64,000 nt of DNA. It comes from Trichosporon coremiiforme (Eukaryota > Basidiomycota > Tremellomycetes > Trichosporonales > Trichosporonaceae). Below the pieces are notes generated by a model. That model saw only the letters and a list, made by a program, of their open reading frames with translations, did no database searches and had not been told where the DNA came from. The stretch lies in the NCBI GenBank assembly GCA_039545355.1, contig BCJJ01000001.1:432570-496569 (forward strand). The letters are read 5' to 3'. A program made the translations under genes and the position numbers. Shown piece by piece: positions 47,255-57,851 of the stretch (positions within the stretch are counted from its first letter, which is position 1; every line of letters starts with the position of its first letter).

Positions 47255-50066
47255 ATGTCCGAGACCATCCAGCGGCCAGCGAGCCGACCGCTGTCTGAGA
47301 TCTCAGAGAACGAGGACCGTCGACGGGTCAGCGCACGCATCTCCAGTTACAGCTCCACCCTTAGCCTGAAGGGTGCCGAATTGGTCTCAAGGCCAGCTAG
47401 CGAGACGCGAGACGACACCAAACGGATGAGCGTCCCGGTTCACACCATCACCCTCAACCTCGCAGACTACTCTCCGAGCCCGACATCAAAACCGTCGTCA
47501 CCGTTCACAGCCCCGCCTACCGTTTGCACGAATCCTGTATCTGCTTCAGGAACGACAACGTCCGGCAAGCGCAAGCCTATGGCGGATGAGCCCTCGCCTG
47601 CCCTTGTCACGGCGACCTCGTCGTCTGCACCTTCAGATGAGACTTTGGAGACGCTAAAGTCTGGAGCGGAGGAGGAGTCAGTTGTCGATTTATCGTGAGT
47701 GTCACCTCCCGCGTGTTGGACGGGCAGTGCCTCGCAAGAACTTCTGCTGACCCATGTTTCAGCGAAGCCTCAGAAGGCATTTCTCCGCTCCTCGCGTCTA
47801 TGCGCGCGAACCTGCGTCCGACCGGGCAGCAGCTGAATGGCGCGACTAACGTTGCCGATCAGGACAAGGAGTCTCCTTCCACATCGTCCACTTCTTCGCC
47901 TCGCTCATCGGTCGACCAGGGCCAACCGACCCCCCGAGTCAAGCCAAACTGGCTCAAGCGCGCCTCCATGGCCCCCGTCCTCCGAACCAAATCCCGATCC
48001 CCAGCTCAGTCCCCCATCGATCTCGCCCCCGAACCATCATCTCCCCGTATGTCGACACACCTCACAGGTTCTGGCCACAGCATTGCGTCTCCACCAGCAC
48101 TACCTCCGCGTAAATTTCCCACAGGACCGTTGGACACGGCGTACGAGGGCCAAGCGTCCCCACCACAGCACCCTGGTCGACGGGACTCGATCTCGCACCA
48201 CATCCCCAGCATCAGTGGTAAGAGTCGCTGGGGCTGGGGAGGTGGCCAAGGGTCCACGAACGGCGTGTCTCGCTCCTCGTCGACGAACAGCATTCTCAGC
48301 ACGGCCTCTGCGGCACACCAGCGACTGCCAGCATCTGCACAGCGTGTGCTTGGGACGGCAAGCCATGCGGTTTCCCGTACCTGGATGCGTGCACGCGGCG
48401 TTGGCAGCAACATGAGCATCTCCACCGCGGCCGGTTCGCCCCACGGTCAGTACGACTCTGCTATCGCCAGCAGCCCACGAAGCCCAGGCCTCCTCATGCG
48501 GCAATTATCTCGCGACTCCGATTTTGCTCCTGCGAGTGAGCCTCTCTCTTGGAGCGAGGGAGTTGTACGACGAGCGGCGCGATCCGGCCTCAAGCCTGGC
48601 CGGGTCTTTGGACGCGAGCTGGAGATTGCAGGGCGATTATACGGCGTTCTTGGACCTGACGCCGAGCAATCAGGAGACAGCGAGTACGAGCGTCGACGAA
48701 GGCTCTGTCTCCCGGCCATCGTTGTTCGTTGTGTCGAATATCGTGAGTAGCTTTCAGGTTTTTCCATGCTGACAGTGCAGTTGAGCAGTGGGGACCGAAA
48801 GAAGAGGGCATCTTCCGGATCAGCGGTAGGAGCAGTCACCTCGCCCGGCTGCGGAAAGAATTTGACGCCGGCGCCGATCTCGACCTATCTCTGTCTGAGC
48901 CCAGCGACCTGGACCCGCACGCTGTCTCGGGCATCTTCAAGACGTACATTCGAGAACTTCCTTCGCCGATGCTGTCAAAGCACGTGGAGGAACTTCTGGA
49001 CGACTACTTATTGAAGCCGAGCAAGGAGCAGGATATCGATCGACTCATCGAGGTGTTAAAGGACCTGCCGCCCGCGCATTGGTTCCTGTTGGCGGACGTC
49101 ATCATGCTCATCGACCTGATCCCGAAGCACATCGACGTCAACAGGATGAGCCACAATGCGCTCATGATCTCTCTCGGCCCGACGCTGTCGCTCAAGGGCG
49201 AGCACATCGATCTCCTTTTACAGCATCGCAAAACAGTTTTTGCGGAGCCCCCCCAGGTTGCTCCGCGGGACTTGGTCGACTTTGGCGACGAGGAACAGTT
49301 ACAGTTGACGCCTCAGTTCGACGATGCGCCTCTGCCAGTAATGGAGCCCTTGGCCCCTCCGGCGCCATCGCTCACAAAGCGGCCGGCGCCTCGAGTGTCA
49401 AAGAAGCCCAGCTTTTCCAACTTGCTTGGCGCGGCTCGTTTCGGTTCCTCGTCGACCGTGCGCCGAAGCCAGAGTGACCTGGGTGTTTCCCTGTCGTCGT
49501 CTTCAGGCTCGCGCAACTCTCTCGCCGTTCCGCGAACAAGCACCTCTGCTCTCAAGATCTCCGCCCCCGTCGCCATCCGAGCCTCGTCGCCTGCCACGAG
49601 CGAGTCAGGCTTGTCAAACATGTCGGCCGTGTCGAGCCTGCCGAAATCGCCCATGGTCAAGGCATCCGACACCCTGCAGGAGACGCTCCCAAAGCCTGGC
49701 ACGGTTAAAGCCCGGTCGCGCGTGTACTCGACGCCTATTGCAGACCGGTTCAAGCGCACGGATACCTACGAGGACCTCTTAGCACCCAAGGACACGAGTG
49801 ATGGCGCCACGACGCCAATCTCGTCGTCGGCCTCGAGCATCGCGTCGAGCTTTGGCGAGCTCGCCCCGCCCGTCAATCCGCTTTCTGGGCTGAAGCGCTC
49901 ACCCCCGATTTTCTTCCAGTCCGCCATCGGAAGCAGCACTAAGAATGCTCCTCTCCGCAACACGACGGCTGGGAAGAAGCGCAAGGACGAGGACGGGTCC
50001 AACAAGGATGGCGCCCCCGGTGGCGCGAAGCGTCTGAGCTCGGGCCCGAGTCTGTACGATGACTGA
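47255..50066 (+). CDS. RhoGAP-domain protein with disordered flanks
   Basis: Exons 47255-47694, 47763-48742 and 48781-50066 give 901 residues; the sum divides by three. The first 430 residues are Ser/Pro-rich (SRPLSEISEN, then repeated Ser-Thr tracts) and a fungal RhoGAP leader follows with RVFGRELEIAGRLYGVL and SEYERRRRLCLPAIVVRCVEYLE. The RhoGAP domain starts with WGPKEEGIFRISGRSSHL, with the catalytic arginine finger in GIFRISG, then DLDPHAVSGIFKTYIRELP, HVEELLDDYLL, HWFLLADVIMLID and NRMSHNALMISLGPTL. It accelerates GTP hydrolysis on Rho or Cdc42-type GTPases. The C-terminal 270 residues are again disordered with a basic end. The start at 47255 follows a CACC context. Confidence 0.9.
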
Positions 50067-50712
50067 GCGCGGACGCCAGTCACGCCAGTCTCATTGTTCC
50101 CCACCCAGCAAACCCCACGCACGCACGCCACAGCACCCACCCTTCCCCCATCGAAGCAACAATCCACCTTACACAGCACCGCACCAACCGAACGCAAAGC
50201 ATCATTTGTCACCCATTATAAGATCTGAACAGATCAGATCACCCACATGTTCGTCTCCGCCCGTACTATATGTCTTGTGCCAATGTCCTTGTACAATGAT
50301 TAGATACCACCGCACTCAAACCTTATGCACTAGATTCTAACTCTCGCACTAACTTGCACCTCGGAATCGACGCTGCCGGCTCCTGAACTGTCTCCTGGCG
50401 TGTCAGCCGCAGAACTCTCGTGTCAGCCTTCCGTTTCGCTGACCACGGCTTCGTCAGTCACTGCATGCTCAAAGGCTGTGTATGTGTGAACCTATTCATA
50501 CGGAACCAGAGAACCCAATATGTAAAACAAACGAAATGACTTCTACTTCTAGTTGTACCTGCTTTGCCTTCACGACTGCTACGCAGCCACAGCGCTCCCT
50601 CTATGGATCCTTCTCTTTCTTCGTTCTGCTTCCATGGGGAGGGCGGCGAGTGCATGTGATGGGAACTGCGTCGTGCGCAGTGTGCTGCGCACTCCTCCTC
50701 TTTCCGACGAGC
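50067..50712. other. intergenic region between convergent genes
   Basis: 3' ends of the RhoGAP gene and the cysteine-repeat gene. AT-rich stretches (around 50215-50290) may be polyadenylation signals. No gene is seen. Confidence 0.45.
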
Positions 50713-52665
50713 TCATTCGACGGCCGCCCACTGCGACTCGAGCAGCTTCATCTGGCCCTGCACGTCGTACGCCTGCTCCTGCGGGCGCTTCTTAGGCACC
50801 TGGTGTTGGGACAGCATCTTCTTCCAGCTCGGGCGGCGGCGCTTACCTGCCGCGTCTGCTTCGTCCTCCTCGGCCGGAACGGACGGACGGCGTTGCTGGG
50901 GCGTCGGGACGGGCAGGCCGCAATTGGCGGCTGCGACAATGTACTTGCCCCCCTCTAGCGCTTGTTTCTGCATGTAGTAGTTGACGTACTCTGCCACGAA
51001 CACGGTGCGGAAGTACGTCTCGCGCCGGCGCCAGATGGCTGCCTGCAGATCGTCCCACCGCATCTTGCCCGCGACGACGAGCGACCACATCTTGCGCACG
51101 CGGGGCGAGTACAGCTCGCAGATCAGGTACTCGTCGCCCTGGCCTTTGCGGGTCACACGCGTGGCGCGGTGCACGGGCAAGTTGAGCGAGGAAAAGGTCG
51201 GGAGCGCAAACGCCTCGTGGCACTCGAGGCACATGAAAATGCCGCAGTACTCGTACCCGTGGAAGTCCTTCTTGAGCTTGCGGCCGGGACACAGCTCGAA
51301 CGGCGGGATGTGCTCGTAGATCTGCACCGTGTCCAGGAACAGGTCGAACCGGCGAGACGAACACGCAGACTCTATGAGCTTGCCGAGATACCTTTGCTGC
51401 TTGGGCGAGACAAAGCACAGGTCGCACTCGATGTCGGTCCGCGTTGCAGGGTTGAATTCGGAAGCATACCCCATTGGACTCAGGTAGCCGAGATAGCACG
51501 ACTCGCACGCGTGCATGTTGCGCCCAGGCAGCTCGTACATCTGTCGGCGGGAGTGCGCATACTGCCGGTTCTGATCGAGATGAACCGCCTTGACTGTGTT
51601 CCACCAGGCGTCAAACGTATCGATCTTGCTCGTCAGGTAGCGCAGCGAGTTGACCGACAGGCTGCACAGCACCTTTTGATCCGGTGGAAGGTGCGACAGG
51701 TCCTCGACCGCAAATTGCCCCTCGTGCTCCGTGTGAGCGAAAAAGTCGAGGAAGCACGTCTCGCAGATCTGGAACCCGTCGAGGGTGCGACCAGCTCCCG
51801 CAGGTGCGTAAAACGTCATGTGGCTGGGTGCGACAGGCTCCGCGACACAGCTCGGCAGCGACTGCCGCTGGTGCACCGCGAGGCGCCACTGCGCCCAGTT
51901 CACTGCGTCCTCGTACACGCGCTTGATGTACGGCTGATTAAAAGTGCAGACATTGGACGCCTTGGTGGGACTCTCAGTGAAGCGGCGATCGAACCGAGAC
52001 GCGGCGACCTCATCCTCGTAGCATGCTTCACACGTCTTGAACTCCTCGATGCCGCAGTCATACCATTTGGCGGACGCCGACGGCTTAGCGCCCGAGCACG
52101 GAGCGACCTTGGAGCGGGTGCGGATAAACTCCTCGAGGTCGAGCAGGTCGCCGGCTGCGATGAAGCGGCGTGCGCGCGGGGTCGAAAAGCGGCACACCGC
52201 GGTCATCGTCTTCCTCGTAAAGCGAGGCTCCAGCTGGGTGCCACGCACGGTTGCCTCGAAGCAACACTCGCACATCGACCACTTGGGGACGTCAGAGGAG
52301 TAGATATTGAGGGTGTAGAAGACACCGTGCACTCTGGGGCCCTCGATGCCAAGACAGGCAGACCGTGGGCCCATGGGGGGAATTTCATGATGACACGGGG
52401 CCCTCGATTCCCTCGATTCCGAGTTGTCACGAGTCATGGGCTGAGAGGAGCAGGGGAAAGAATGAGACGGCGTCGAACTTCTGGTAGCGGGTTGCGAGCT
52501 TTCCGGGGAAGAGGAAGACGTCGAGATACGGCGCACGACGTTGGATGATAAGCGGCGCAGGAAGCCCGGTCGCGGGCTGGTAGCGCTGGATGGGCTGGTC
52601 GCCGTCCCGGCCGATGATGTATTGCCACCGAGTCCTTGATTAGATACCGACCCAGAAATAACCAT
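50713..52665 (-). CDS. unassigned intronless protein with five cysteine-pair modules
   Basis: I do not recognise this family. The 650-residue frame has no intron, unlike almost all neighbours. The N-terminal 100 residues are Ser/Thr-rich and probably disordered. From about residue 105, modules of about 100 residues recur. Each has a Cys pair (CECCFE, CEACYE, CETCFL, CESCYL, CLECHE) and about 20-35 residues later a single Cys before a basic residue (AVCRFSTPRARR, NVCTFNQPYIKR, VLCSLSVNSLR, IECDLCFVSPKQQR, LICELYSPRVRK). Often another Cys comes before the pair. A structural zinc site is inferred. The C-terminus is basic and helical (RRRPSWKKMLSQHQVPKK). ATG at 52665 lies in good context; the open frame continues upstream without an ATG. 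No signal peptide or membrane segment is evident. It converges on RhoGAP. Confidence 0.75.
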   Translation of the reverse strand: MVISGSVSNQGLGGNTSSAGTATSPSSATSPRPGFLRRLSSNVVRRISTSSSSPESSQPATRSSTPSHSFPCSSQPMTRDNSESRESRAPCHHEIPPMGPRSACLGIEGPRVHGVFYTLNIYSSDVPKWSMCECCFEATVRGTQLEPRFTRKTMTAVCRFSTPRARRFIAAGDLLDLEEFIRTRSKVAPCSGAKPSASAKWYDCGIEEFKTCEACYEDEVAASRFDRRFTESPTKASNVCTFNQPYIKRVYEDAVNWAQWRLAVHQRQSLPSCVAEPVAPSHMTFYAPAGAGRTLDGFQICETCFLDFFAHTEHEGQFAVEDLSHLPPDQKVLCSLSVNSLRYLTSKIDTFDAWWNTVKAVHLDQNRQYAHSRRQMYELPGRNMHACESCYLGYLSPMGYASEFNPATRTDIECDLCFVSPKQQRYLGKLIESACSSRRFDLFLDTVQIYEHIPPFELCPGRKLKKDFHGYEYCGIFMCLECHEAFALPTFSSLNLPVHRATRVTRKGQGDEYLICELYSPRVRKMWSLVVAGKMRWDDLQAAIWRRRETYFRTVFVAEYVNYYMQKQALEGGKYIVAAANCGLPVPTPQQRRPSVPAEEDEADAAGKRRRPSWKKMLSQHQVPKKRPQEQAYDVQGQMKLLESQWAAVE

Positions 52666-55600
52666 GGTAGGTGGAGCAATAAGGTCCGGTCCGATTGCGG
52701 GCGTGTGGGCCGCTGTGGGAAGCAGCAAAGGAATTACGTCGACTTGGGTCTGGTAACCGTGTGCTTAGCCTGTGCTTAACTCTGGGCTGGCACAGTTCGA
52801 GCTAAACTTGTGCTTGATGAGTGAGAGATGGAAGGAGATGGGGATCGCGCGAAAGAATCTAGAGCTCTCAAGTTCATGTTGCGAGGAAGACGTTGGAGCG
52901 CCGGTGGGAGAGCTGCACGAAGAGTGGGGTGGGCGATCATAGCTCTGCTTCGGTGCAAGCGTGTGTCTGTGCATTACGTTTGCACAGCCGGGGAGCGCAG
53001 ACGCTCGGGCAACTTTGGCGTGCGCTGTTTCGACTTCTCCTCGTCCTCCTGCGTCTCGCGCAGGCTCGGCATGATCGGTATTGCAATTCCACAGACTCCC
53101 TTTCGCGCACACGACTGGCCCGGGAAGACTGCGCTCACAGTCCCACAGCCCACGGCCCAAACCCCGTCCCCAGTGCCCGCGTAGCGAGATATGAATGACC
53201 TAGACCGAGTAAGAAGAGTTGACAATGCCAAGGCGAGGCTGGCCGGCCAGCGCCCACTTGGCGCTGGTCGCGGGTGCAGACGACCTCTGCTGAGATGCGG
53301 AGCAGATATTCACCACTCTGTACGTCGACTGATTGCTGGGTGGCCCAGACCGCGACAGGCCCAACGCAAGGCACAGCATGCAGCGAACGCGGGCGCCAAG
53401 GAATCCAGGAATCGCAGACAACGTACCGTTTTTGACTGTCAGACCGCCCACAATTTAGACTGAGCGGCACTGAGCGCAGCGCACCGGCCGTACCCCGTAC
53501 CCCGATTGCGTGGATTGTGAACTGCAGCTCATGTCCAGTCGGCTACTAGGCATGCCGGATCATTGGCTGGCTGGCTGCGACCGTCCCTGATGACGCGGCG
53601 AGTAGCCGAACCGCCGGCAAGGGGCGGAAAATCCTTCCCCAGAAGCCGTCGAATCGCGTCTTACGCTGGATGAATTCCGGATACCAGACAGCGTTATCGT
53701 CGCCCACAGCACATCTTGGCAGTAGCGCAGCTCCATTCATAGAGCAATCATTGCGCTGCAAGATAGGATGCGCGGATAGGGGGACGCACATGGAGCTGAC
53801 TGTGACAATAGCGTGCCCCTCGAGTTCGCGAAACACGCACAACACGCGAGGCATCTGCGCACGAGCCAGCCAGCCAGAGCGGACGCCACGGCACCGCTGA
53901 TGAAACTCGCGGCCCAAGCCACACGGAGATCCCGCTGCTGTGCACTGGCCTGTGTGGCCCCAGCCTCCCCCCAGCTTCCCCATACCGCCCCAGGCTTTCT
54001 TTGCAGGTCAGGTGACCTATTTGCATGATCTTTTGGATGGCTAGGTATCCTGGCGCATCATCTCTGGGTCGCGTGGTGCATACACGCGCGCGTCTAGCGA
54101 TCCGCAATCCGGCGCGCGATGCATGCCACGGATCTCGGCTCATCAATCTTAAATCGCTGACGCGCAGATACTGGTCAACTTGGATGTTGTGGACCAAGTG
54201 AGTCGCCGACTCCGGCCCGGAAGAAGGAACGCAGCCGGCGATCGTTGAAGAGTCGCAGACCCCTAGAAGATCAAGCTGCTAGTTCCTTGGGGGGGGTGAA
54301 AGAGCGCTTCCGGATGCCCGTTGGCGGGATTGGCGGAGCAAGCGTCCGCTTGCACTATGTTGGCAGCAGGCTGGCGTATGGCGTGGTGGACCACCGACCC
54401 CACGTAAGATGCCGAGCACTGATAACGGGTCGGAACAGGTCACTGTGTCTGAACCGAGGTCAAGGGCTATCGACTAGAACAAATCTTCCGACGCTAGCGA
54501 GTCTGGCGATCCTTCTGGCGCGACGGTGGCGTCCCAGGCTCTCCTTCTGTGACACTAGCGAGAGCGGATAGTTAGGGCTCACTGTCTGGTTGGTATGGCT
54601 GGTGCGTCCGCCGGCTGCTGAAGACGACCGGCATGTTGTGCTTGCGATGACTGGCTACCAGTTTCATTCATCAGAATAGAGGCACCGCATCGAGGAACCC
54701 AGCTGCCCACGTATCTATCAGCTGGTATCTTGACATGGCCTCGCAGGATATTGTCGTCAGCCTCTTGGCGCAGCTCAATACCTGATTTCCCCGAACCTTC
54801 TGATATCGTCGCAGCCATCCTGGTCACTGAAAGTCCGGTGACTCGGAAGAGGTCACGAGTCAGTTGCGACCCTGCTACGGAACGCCATCTTGCCGTGGTT
54901 TCTCCTGCGCCGCTGGTCAACATCTTATCGGTGCACGTGTTAGACGTGCCTTCCGGCGCAGTATCGTGCGTGATGGAGTTGCAGGTTTCCCGCAGAGCCG
55001 TCGAAAGTGTTTTGCGCTTTGCGGCGCTCACAGATGATGACGGTTGGGCAGGTGGAGACATCACTCATTAACTGAGTCGCCCTTGGAGCAACTACTGCTG
55101 CACTCAGAGGCCGCTTTGTAGACATGAAGATTGCATACCAAGCTGCTCCGCTTCTCGCGTAGAGGCACCGCGAAGGGGTTGAGAGCTGAGATGCGAGGAA
55201 AAAACGTCAAGCGGGGCATACCACTTGGGTTTCAGAACTTGGACTAGGACTTTGGTGGAACGCGATGTTCGACCACCAGCTTACAGAAAGCCGCAGGTCA
55301 GCTCTGGATGTGCTAAGACAACCTGCAATCTGGGCCCGGTGATTGTGACGGTGGTTCGCATGAACAGCATCGGGCTCGGCTGTTGCATCGCGAGTGAGGA
55401 AGGCGCACGCCATGGCCATCACAAGTGCCAGCACCCGCAAACACCAGCAACGCATATACTCAGAGACGGGGTAAGACTCCCCCAAAAGGGAGTGAGCACT
55501 TTGAGTGAGCACTAGTGCACGACTCATGCATGCATAGCCCTGCAGAGGGATCTACTTTGGCGGTTCAACCGGACTGGCTGACAGGGATATGTGCCACGGG

Positions 55601-55756
55601 TAGCCCGGCGCCTTAGACATTGCGCCCCGCGCTAGTGCACCCCTCCGAGATAAAGCTCGCCCGTGCAAAAAGATCAGCGCCCTCCACGAAGGAACCACAT
55701 GTACTGAGCCTCCACGATAAGGAAAAAGTAATCACTCGCGATGATTGCTCGTATGT

Positions 55757-55841
55757 TGCCCACTAACGGGATTGAACCGTTGACCTTTCCTTCAACCTGT
55801 CTCTATACGAGAGGAACGCACTGCCACTGTGCTAAGCGGGC
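55757..55841 (-). tRNA. tRNA-Thr(CGU) with intron
   Basis: On the minus strand the sequence begins GCCCGCT and ends AGTGGGC plus discriminator A. The acceptor stem pairs fully (one G-U). The D arm is GCAC/GTGC, the anticodon stem TTCCT/AGGAA, the T arm AACGG with loop TTCAATC and CCGTT. The anticodon is CGT (threonine). About 13 nt after position 37 (starting TAGAGACAGG) do not fit the loop and form the usual position-37/38 intron, removed by the tRNA splicing endonuclease. Total length is 85 nt. The minus-strand anticodon stem is broken as expected by the intron. Confidence 0.85.
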
Positions 55842-55884
55842 GGACGCTTATTCGGTGAACTGGTTCATTGATGACCGAGGGGAA

Positions 55885-55898
55885 GGGTCACGTGACCC
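55885..55898. promoter_or_regulatory. 14-bp palindrome with E-box core
   Basis: GGGTCACGTGACCC is a perfect palindrome. It is 44 bp upstream of the tRNA and 820 bp upstream of MET14. In yeast the CACGTG core recruits Cbf1 with Met4 to sulfate-assimilation genes, including MET14. Whether it acts here is unknown. Confidence 0.4.
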
Positions 55899-55900
55899 AC

Positions 55901-55922
55901 AGAGAGAGAGAGAGAGAGAGAG
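55901..55922 (+). repeat. (AG)11 microsatellite
   Basis: Eleven dinucleotide repeats directly after the E-box palindrome. Confidence 0.9.
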
Positions 55923-56718
55923 GAGCGATGCTGAGGAGTGTTGTGAGACCAGAAGTCTCAATTGTGGATGGCGGTGGCGAGCTCCGGAGAAATGATCTTA
56001 ACCAGGTGATGTGACACGCGAGAGCATGAGTAGGAGGGGAGAGGGCGCAAAGAACTGCCTCAGAAGGCATCTTCTATCTCGGCTGCCAGCACAGCAGCGA
56101 ACTGCCACCCCATGCACCTCTCCGAGCGAGCCTAGCCCAGCCGACTGTCGGCTGTCGGCATGGTGCAAGGGACAGCGGCGAAGACAAATCTGCACGCGCA
56201 AATCACCCAGCGCAGGCACGCAGGAAGCCGCGACCTCCTAACTTCCGCCGTCAGCCATCGTCCGCAACGTTCCCGGCGCTCCCGTTCCAAACAGGAGACA
56301 ACGGATGCGCCCCAAGCGTCTGGAAGTACTTGCCACCGTATCGATAGTATGGCGCGATGCTGAGCAAGACGCTCCAACGCTGACGATCTGAGGGCTCGTG
56401 CGGAGCGTGATGTCAGACCCGGCTGACTCGGACGGAAGGTCTGGAATACAGTCCGTAGGCTCGGTGCTAGCTACGCGGTGGACATTGCGGGTCTTGCGAG
56501 CATGCCGGTGGAGGCTGGAACCGGTGACACAACAGGTGCGGGGACCCCATGTTTGTCCGTCTGGAATTAGGTGATTGCGTGCTAGCACGGTGTCGAAAAG
56601 TCATGTCCACCTTCCTCGGTGCGTCGCTGAACCCGCATGCAGCCCCGAAGATAATAGCGTCGAGTGCATTAGTCTAGTTCTGCCCAATCCCTCTCCGCCC
56701 ATTACCACAACAAGCATC

Positions 56719-57524
56719 ATGACCGCTACCAAGGCGACCAACATCACCTTCCACCCCGGCGCAGTGACGCAGGAGGAGCGCGCCCAGCTCCTGGGACAGA
56801 AGGGCGCGACCGTGTGGTTCACCGGCCTCTCCGCCTCGGGCAAGAGCACCATCGCGACCGCCCTCGAGCAAGCTCTCCTCAACAAGAAGCTCCATTCGTT
56901 CCGCCTCGACGGTGACAATGTCCGCTTCGGCCTGAACAAGGACCTCGGCTTCGACCCCGCGTCCCGTGTTGAGAACGTGAGTTACTCTGGCCCGGAGGGC
57001 TCAGTTGTGCCGGACCATTGCTCTGTGCTGGCCCACTACTTTGTTTGTCTGTCTGCCCTCCGAGCTCCGGTAGTCGGCGTAGGGCGTAGGACATAGGGCA
57101 AGCAGGACTGGGGCAGACAGTGCGCCCCGGCAGGTGACAATCTCACTGACAACAGATCCGCCGTATCGGTGAGGTCTCTCTCCTCTTCGCCTCCTCGTGC
57201 TCTCTCGCCCTGACGGCCTTCATCTCGCCGTACATCGCGGACCGCGAGCTTGCGCGCGAGCTGCACGCCAAGCACAACCCTCCCCTTCCTTTCATCGAGG
57301 TCTTTGTCGACGCCCCGATCTCGGTCGTCGAGCAGCGCGACCCCAAGGGCCTGTACAAGAAGGCGCGCGCCGGTGAGATCAAGGAGTTCACCGGCATTTC
57401 GGCCCCGTACGAGGCGCCCGAGAACCCCGAGATCCACATCAAGACGGACGAGGTCGACGTCACCCAGGCCGTCGAGAAGGTCATTGCGTACCTTGAGGAG
57501 AAGGGCATCATCCCCGCCCAGTAG
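56719..57524 (+). CDS. MET14: adenylylsulfate (APS) kinase
   Basis: Phosphorylates adenylylsulfate to PAPS, the second step of sulfate assimilation, in the cytosol. Two exons: 56719-56976 and 57156-57524. The intron of 179 nt is four to five times longer than the other introns of this window. The first exon begins [21 protein letters not shown] and carries the P-loop [13 protein letters not shown] and [16 protein letters not shown]. The second exon begins [14 protein letters not shown] and continues with [45 protein letters not shown] and [19 protein letters not shown]. Length and motifs match yeast Met14 closely. Start context catcATG. Confidence 0.95.
56977..57155 (+). other. long MET14 intron (179 nt)
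   Basis: The donor is GTGAGT and the acceptor ACAACAG, after a CACTGAC branch-like site. Inside lies a GT/GC-rich direct-repeat run (gtagtcggcgtagggcgtag, 57069-57088). Confidence 0.8.
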
Positions 57525-57851
57525 ACTAGACACTGCTAGATGAAATATGTATCCACAGATTAGATATCGCTGTTTCCGCTGCTACGGTGACCGAGGATGC
57601 ATCCCGGCCGTATGCGTATGTGACCGTGCTACGACATACTTGTATAAGAATTAAGGTTGAATCTTTCATCCTGTTTTCTTCTTTTCTACTGCTGCTTCGC
57701 CGTCGTCATCGTCATGCTGTCTTCGTTCGTCTGTTCAAGACTTCTACTTTTTTCTTGCTTTGTGTCAAGTTCGTTTTGTTGTTGTGAGAGTAAAGGAAAG
57801 AGGGGTAGGTGTAGTTCAGGTGGAAACAGAAAACCAAGTGTTCGTGCCAGA
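57525..57851. other. intergenic region between convergent genes
   Basis: 3' ends of MET14 and the CCCH gene. Pyrimidine-rich on the plus strand; no gene is seen. Confidence 0.45.

Larger units (their letters stand above)
52666..56718. other. 4-kb region with a tRNA and no clear protein gene
   Basis: First comes the leader and promoter of the cysteine-module gene. Two opposite frames near 54579-55061 (minus, 160 codons with a good ATG at 55061) and 54735-55071 (plus) are open, but neither shows a domain and they compete. A tRNA, an (AG) microsatellite and an E-box palindrome lie at 55.76-55.92 kb. The MET14 promoter fills the end. Confidence 0.5.

Noticed and set aside
48521..48772. Frame LSLGARELYDERR... 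within the RhoGAP gene
   Set aside because: The alternative frame with RVFGRELEIAGRLYGVL matches fungal RhoGAP proteins and joins the domain in phase.
50962..52548. 528-codon plus-strand open frame opposite the cysteine-module gene
   Set aside because: GC-rich codons of the minus-strand gene leave this frame open; it lacks the motif structure seen on the minus strand.
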